The notes under the pieces were generated by a model. That model did no database searches. It saw only the letters and a list, made by a program, of their open reading frames with translations, and was not told the DNA's origin. 32,908 bases of DNA from assembly GCA_938015295.1 (NCBI GenBank), contig CALLQB010000015.1:1-32908 (forward strand), in the 5' to 3' direction. Of the stretch, positions 29,446 to 32,908 are shown piece after piece. The translations under genes were made by a program, and so were the position numbers. This stretch comes from an uncultured Acidimicrobiales bacterium. Lineage in GTDB: Bacteria; Actinomycetota; Acidimicrobiia; Acidimicrobiales; SHLQ01. Position 1 is the stretch's first letter, and the number at the start of each line of letters is the position of its first letter.

Positions 29446-32288
29446 CGCGTCTCCCCCTTCAGCCCGGCGAAGTCATCGACCGGTCAGCCCCACTCAACTT
29501 CACCTGGAACGGCGACCAGATCAGCGCCTTTACCGGCGACACGATCGCTTCGGCCATCATGGCCAACGGCAACCGCATTTTCGCCCGCAGTATGAAGTAC
29601 CACCGCCCCCGAGGTCTGCTCACCGCCGACTTCTGGGACCCAAACAGCTTCGTCCAGGTCGGTGATGACCCCAATGTCCGGTCGGCGCATCGCCTCGCGG
29701 AGGCAGGTATGGAGGTCACCGCTCAGAACGTTTGGCCTTCACTCGACTACGACGTCAAAGCCGCCAACGGGGTCGTCGGCAAGTTCCTTACCGCCGGCTT
29801 CTACTACAAGACCTTTATGAAGCCCGCGAAACTGTGGCCGGCCTACGAAAAGGTCCTGGCCCAGTTTGCCCCTGGCGGCAAGGTCGACCTCAACACGCCG
29901 CATATGTACCACGACAAGCGGTATGCGCACCCCGACGTGCTGGTAGCCGGCGGCGGACCCGCTGGCATGGCAGCAGCCATCGCCGCCGCCGAAGCCGGTG
30001 CTCAGGTCATGCTCGTCGAACACGAGCACCTCCTCGGCGGCTCGCTCCTCTGGGGTACCGAGGCCGACCGTGCTGTGGCAGCCGAACTCGTCGCTGCGTG
30101 CGAGGCAGCCGACAACATCGAGATCCTCCTCAACTCAACAGTCACCGGCCGCTACGAAGACAACTGGTGCGCGATTGCGCAGCGAAGTCACCCCATCGCG
30201 GTCGAACGACTCATCAAGGCACGAGCAAAGATGCTTGTGGTTGCACCCGGACTCATCGAACGCCCCTACGTGTTCGCCGGAAACGACAAACCTGGTGTCA
30301 TGCTTTCCGGAGCAGTACGACGACTCATCAATCTGTACGCCGTGAAACCCGGCCAGAAGGCAGTGGTGTTCACCGCAAACGCGGCAGGCGACCGAGCCGC
30401 CGAGGATCTGACTCGCGCCGGCATCGACGTTGTCCGCGTCGTCGACGCCCGCAACGGCGGCAACATCGTCGCCGCAAAGGGTGGGGCAAAATCGGTCGAA
30501 TCGGTCGAGCTCGGCGACGGTTCGACTGTTGAAGCTGACCTGTTGGTCACCGCGATTGGTTGGACTGCTCCAACGTCGCTGCTCAACCTGGCCGGCGATC
30601 GCCCGGCCTACGACCCAGTCGCCGCACGGTTCTTCTCCTCGCAGCTTCCCGACAACATTTTGGTCGCCGGCGGCCTCGCCGGAGACGGCACCACCGATCA
30701 GCTCATCGCACACGCTCGAGACACCGGCGAGCTGGCCGCTCGGCGGGCAGTCGTCATCGCTCAGACCCTGCAACGCCTCACCGCAAGAGCCGTCAACGTC
30801 GACGGCGACATCGCGCCGATGCCAGCCGACGACCGAACGACGCTCCGACGCGACCCGCACCCCGAGCTGCACCGTTCGACCACCCATGGTCTGGTCGACT
30901 ACAGCGAAGACGTCAGTTCGAAAGACCTCTTCTCGGCGGCCAAAGAAGGATACGACTCGGTCGAGCTGATCAAACGTTTCACCACTGCCACGATGGGCCC
31001 ATCGCAGGGCAAGCTTGAAACGGTAAATACCGTTGCGGTGCTGGCAGAAGCCCGCGGCGAAACCATCGCCGAAGTCGGCACGACCGTCTGGCGACCACCG
31101 TACGCACCGATCACGCTTGGCGCTCTTGGTGGCCGCATCTTTGAACCGGTTCGCGTCTCGTCGATTCAGCCATGGCACGAAGCGAACCGCGCAACGCCCA
31201 TCCTGGCTGGACAGTGGGTGCGACCCGAGCACTACGGCGACCCCGCAGGCGAGGTTCGCAACGTCCGCGAAAACGTCGGCATCATCGATGTGACCCCACT
31301 CGGCAAACTCGACCTACGCGGTCGCGACGTACCCAAACTGCTGAGCATGCTGTACACCAACAAGTGGATGCAGCTGCCGATCGGAAGCGTGCGCTACGGC
31401 GTCATGTGCGCCGAAGACGGCGTGGTTATGGACGACGGCGTCACCGCACACATCGCTGAAGATCACTACATGATGACCACTACCAGCTCGGGCGCCGCCG
31501 GCGTGTGGGAGTGGGCCGAAAATTGGCTCCAAACCGAACATCCCGATTGGGAGGTGCACATCACGCCGGTCACCACTGGGTTCACGAGCATCAACGTTGC
31601 CGGGCCAAAATCACGAGAGCTCGTCGCCCGCCTCACCGATATCGATCTCGATCCCGAGACGTTCAAATACATGCAGGTACGAACTGGCAGTGTTGCCGGG
31701 GTCGACAACTGCTTCATGTGGCGCATTGGATTCACCGGAGAACTCTCCTATGAGCTGCACGTGCCCTCCGGGTACGGGCTGCACGTGTGGGAAACACTTC
31801 TCGACCAAGGCGCAGACCTTGGCATCAAAGCCTTCGGGCTTGAAGCACAGCGCATCATGCGACTCGAGAAAGGCCACTTCATTGTTGGTCAGGACACCGA
31901 CGGACTCACAAAGATGCCCAGCGTTGGCATGAACGGTCTAATCAAACTCGACAAAGACGACTTTGCCGGCAAAGCCGAACTGGCGATCTCACTCGAACAA
32001 ACCAACCTGCCAAAGGTTGTGGCAATCCAAACAACCGATCCCACCATCGTTCCCGAAGAGGCCTGCCAAATTGTTCGGGCCGGAACCAATGAGATCATTG
32101 GTCGCATCACGTCCTCGCGCATGTCGCCGACCCTCGGTAGGTCGATCTGCCTCGGGCAGGTGTTGCCTGAAGCGGCGGACGCTGGCAGCAACCTCACCGT
32201 GGTTATGACCACGGGCGAACGGATCACCGCCAAGGTGATGGAACATCACGCCCATTTCGATCCAGAAGGAGAGCGTCTTCGTGTCTGA
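29442..32288 (+). CDS. soxA: sarcosine oxidase alpha subunit
   Basis: 948 residues, close to the usual length. The N-terminal part (about 15-95) has the SoxA ferredoxin-like region (FTGDTIASAIMANGNRIFARSMKYHRPRGL) without iron-sulfur cysteines. An NAD-binding Rossmann domain begins at VLVAGGGPAGMAAAIAAAEAG (167-187). The C-terminal part (about 570-940) is a GcvT-type folate-binding domain, with GELSYELHVPSGYGLHVWE and GLEAQRIMRLEKGHFIVGQDTDG as landmarks; it takes the released formaldehyde equivalent as 5,10-methylene-tetrahydrofolate. It overlaps soxD by four bases and soxG by eight. Confidence 0.96.
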   Translation: MTRLPLQPGEVIDRSAPLNFTWNGDQISAFTGDTIASAIMANGNRIFARSMKYHRPRGLLTADFWDPNSFVQVGDDPNVRSAHRLAEAGMEVTAQNVWPSLDYDVKAANGVVGKFLTAGFYYKTFMKPAKLWPAYEKVLAQFAPGGKVDLNTPHMYHDKRYAHPDVLVAGGGPAGMAAAIAAAEAGAQVMLVEHEHLLGGSLLWGTEADRAVAAELVAACEAADNIEILLNSTVTGRYEDNWCAIAQRSHPIAVERLIKARAKMLVVAPGLIERPYVFAGNDKPGVMLSGAVRRLINLYAVKPGQKAVVFTANAAGDRAAEDLTRAGIDVVRVVDARNGGNIVAAKGGAKSVESVELGDGSTVEADLLVTAIGWTAPTSLLNLAGDRPAYDPVAARFFSSQLPDNILVAGGLAGDGTTDQLIAHARDTGELAARRAVVIAQTLQRLTARAVNVDGDIAPMPADDRTTLRRDPHPELHRSTTHGLVDYSEDVSSKDLFSAAKEGYDSVELIKRFTTATMGPSQGKLETVNTVAVLAEARGETIAEVGTTVWRPPYAPITLGALGGRIFEPVRVSSIQPWHEANRATPILAGQWVRPEHYGDPAGEVRNVRENVGIIDVTPLGKLDLRGRDVPKLLSMLYTNKWMQLPIGSVRYGVMCAEDGVVMDDGVTAHIAEDHYMMTTTSSGAAGVWEWAENWLQTEHPDWEVHITPVTTGFTSINVAGPKSRELVARLTDIDLDPETFKYMQVRTGSVAGVDNCFMWRIGFTGELSYELHVPSGYGLHVWETLLDQGADLGIKAFGLEAQRIMRLEKGHFIVGQDTDGLTKMPSVGMNGLIKLDKDDFAGKAELAISLEQTNLPKVVAIQTTDPTIVPEEACQIVRAGTNEIIGRITSSRMSPTLGRSICLGQVLPEAADAGSNLTVVMTTGERITAKVMEHHAHFDPEGERLRV

Positions 32289-32835
32289 ATTCGCCAGCTC
32301 GGTCGTCAAGACCTACAACGAGACAGCAAGCAGCAGCCTTACCCTCAGCGACCTATCGGCAACCACAAAGGCCATCGTTCGCGCCGGACAAGGAACCGAC
32401 GCGGCGGCAGGCCTCGGCGCGCCGTTTGGTACCAGTCGGGTCGTCGACGGCACGTTGGTTGTCGGGGTCCGACCAACCGAATGGGTAGTGCTTGGCCCAG
32501 CAGAAGCGGTGTGGGCGTTTACCGACGCGATCGACAACACGGGTCATGTCAGCAAGATCGACTTCACCCACAGCCGTGCGCTCTTTCGCCTCACTGGTGA
32601 AGACGCACCAAAGGTGATGGAAAAGATCTGCAGCATCGACTGGGCCGACGCCATGATGCCTGACAGCGCTGTCGTTTCTGCGTCGGTGGCCAAGGTCAGC
32701 TGCGACATCATCCGAAACGATGTCGATGGCACAAGGTCGTACTTCATCATGAGCGACCGTTCATCAGCCCAGTACCTCTTCGACGCCATCCTCGATGCGG
32801 GCGAGGAGTTCAAGCTCGGAGTTACGCGGGCGTAA
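32281..32835 (+). CDS. soxG: sarcosine oxidase gamma subunit
   Basis: 184 residues from GTG 32281, with AAGGAG nine bases upstream inside the soxA end. The gamma subunit is a GcvT-related structural subunit; typical segments are RPTEWVVLGPAEAV, FTHSRALFRLTGEDAPKVMEKICSIDW and the C-terminal RSSAQYLFDAILDAGEEF. It completes the soxBDAG set. The glyA and purU genes that often flank this operon are not in the window; anything downstream is cut off. Confidence 0.92.
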   Translation: MSEFASSVVKTYNETASSSLTLSDLSATTKAIVRAGQGTDAAAGLGAPFGTSRVVDGTLVVGVRPTEWVVLGPAEAVWAFTDAIDNTGHVSKIDFTHSRALFRLTGEDAPKVMEKICSIDWADAMMPDSAVVSASVAKVSCDIIRNDVDGTRSYFIMSDRSSAQYLFDAILDAGEEFKLGVTRA

Positions 32836-32841
32836 GCCCGC
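32826..32841 (+). other. small hairpin over the soxG stop codon
   Basis: GCGGGC-GTAA-GCCCGC is a perfect six-base-pair stem whose loop holds most of the TAA stop. It is not followed by a T-run, so it may only stabilise the mRNA end or add to the stronger hairpin downstream. Confidence 0.55.
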
Positions 32842-32876
32842 ACACACTCCCGCTATCGCAGCAACCAAAAAGAGAA

Positions 32877-32908
32877 CGGCCGGGGGGAGCGACTGCTCCA
32901 CCCGGCCG
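32877..32908 (+). terminator. strong GC-rich hairpin after soxG, probable terminator
   Basis: Fourteen-base arms (32877-32890 and 32895-32908) pair with one mismatch around a gact loop. Any T-tract would start beyond the window edge. The position 41 bases after the soxG stop and the adjacent A-run on the left (ccaaaaagaga) suggest a terminator, possibly bidirectional. Confidence 0.65.

Noticed and set aside
30135..31232. A 365-codon minus-strand frame inside soxA
   Set aside because: It is the mirror of a strongly supported coding region and shows no recognisable domains.

Overview
The window is a high-GC chromosomal segment with about 29 protein genes, many GTG starts, tight ATGA-type gene overlaps and a Streptomyces-type PHO box. 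Together with DMSP-lyase and sarcosine-oxidase genes this suggests a marine actinobacterium, probably of the Acidimicrobiia/Ilumatobacter kind. That placement is an inference from protein flavour; there is no rRNA or other phylogenetic marker here. No tRNA, rRNA, CRISPR array or complete mobile element was seen.

Region 1 (1-7.03 kb, minus strand except an IS30 transposase tail at the left edge) is a complete phosphate-sensing and high-affinity phosphate uptake operon: PHO box, pstS, pstC, pstA, pstB, a PhoU-histidine kinase fusion, and an OmpR/PhoB-type response regulator. Two architectures stand out. PstC carries an N-terminal RDD-type membrane domain. PhoU is joined in one polypeptide to the kinase core of a PhoR/SenX3-like sensor that has no transmembrane, HAMP or PAS segment. 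The likely circuit is: the Pst transporter state is read by PhoU, passed directly to the kinase in the same chain, then to the regulator, which acts on 11-bp-spaced repeats upstream of pstS.

Region 2 (7.0-17.0 kb) is a mixed block of mostly single genes on both strands: a PaaK-like acyl-CoA ligase, a fumarylacetoacetate-hydrolase family protein, an FMN alpha-hydroxyacid oxidase, a rhodanese with a degenerate methyltransferase-like front, a sulfotransferase, a VOC protein, divergent aroK and aroQ, a large arylsulfatase and a PIG-L deacetylase. A 47-bp near-perfect inverted repeat lies between the ligase and hydrolase genes.

Region 3 (17.0-23.8 kb) looks catabolic. A minus-strand run holds dddP (DMSP lyase, all key residues conserved), a DAO-type FAD oxidoreductase and a class V aminotransferase. 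Next come a convergently overlapping alpha/beta hydrolase and Rieske oxygenase, the latter translationally coupled to an IclR regulator.

Region 4 (23.9-26.6 kb) holds a HAD phosphatase, a HhH-GPD-fold protein without the usual catalytic Asp, a VIT1/CCC1-type metal transporter and a conserved hypothetical.

Region 5 (26.7-32.9 kb) is a LysR regulator divergent from soxB-soxD-soxA-soxG, the heterotetrameric sarcosine oxidase, with paired palindromes in the divergent promoter, a 9-bp pyrimidine repeat between soxB and soxD, and a strong hairpin at the right edge. Regions 3 and 5 together suggest use of marine methylated osmolytes (DMSP, and betaine or sarcosine as C1 and nitrogen source). No gene-free stretch exceeds 300 bases; the longest are about 160 bases.
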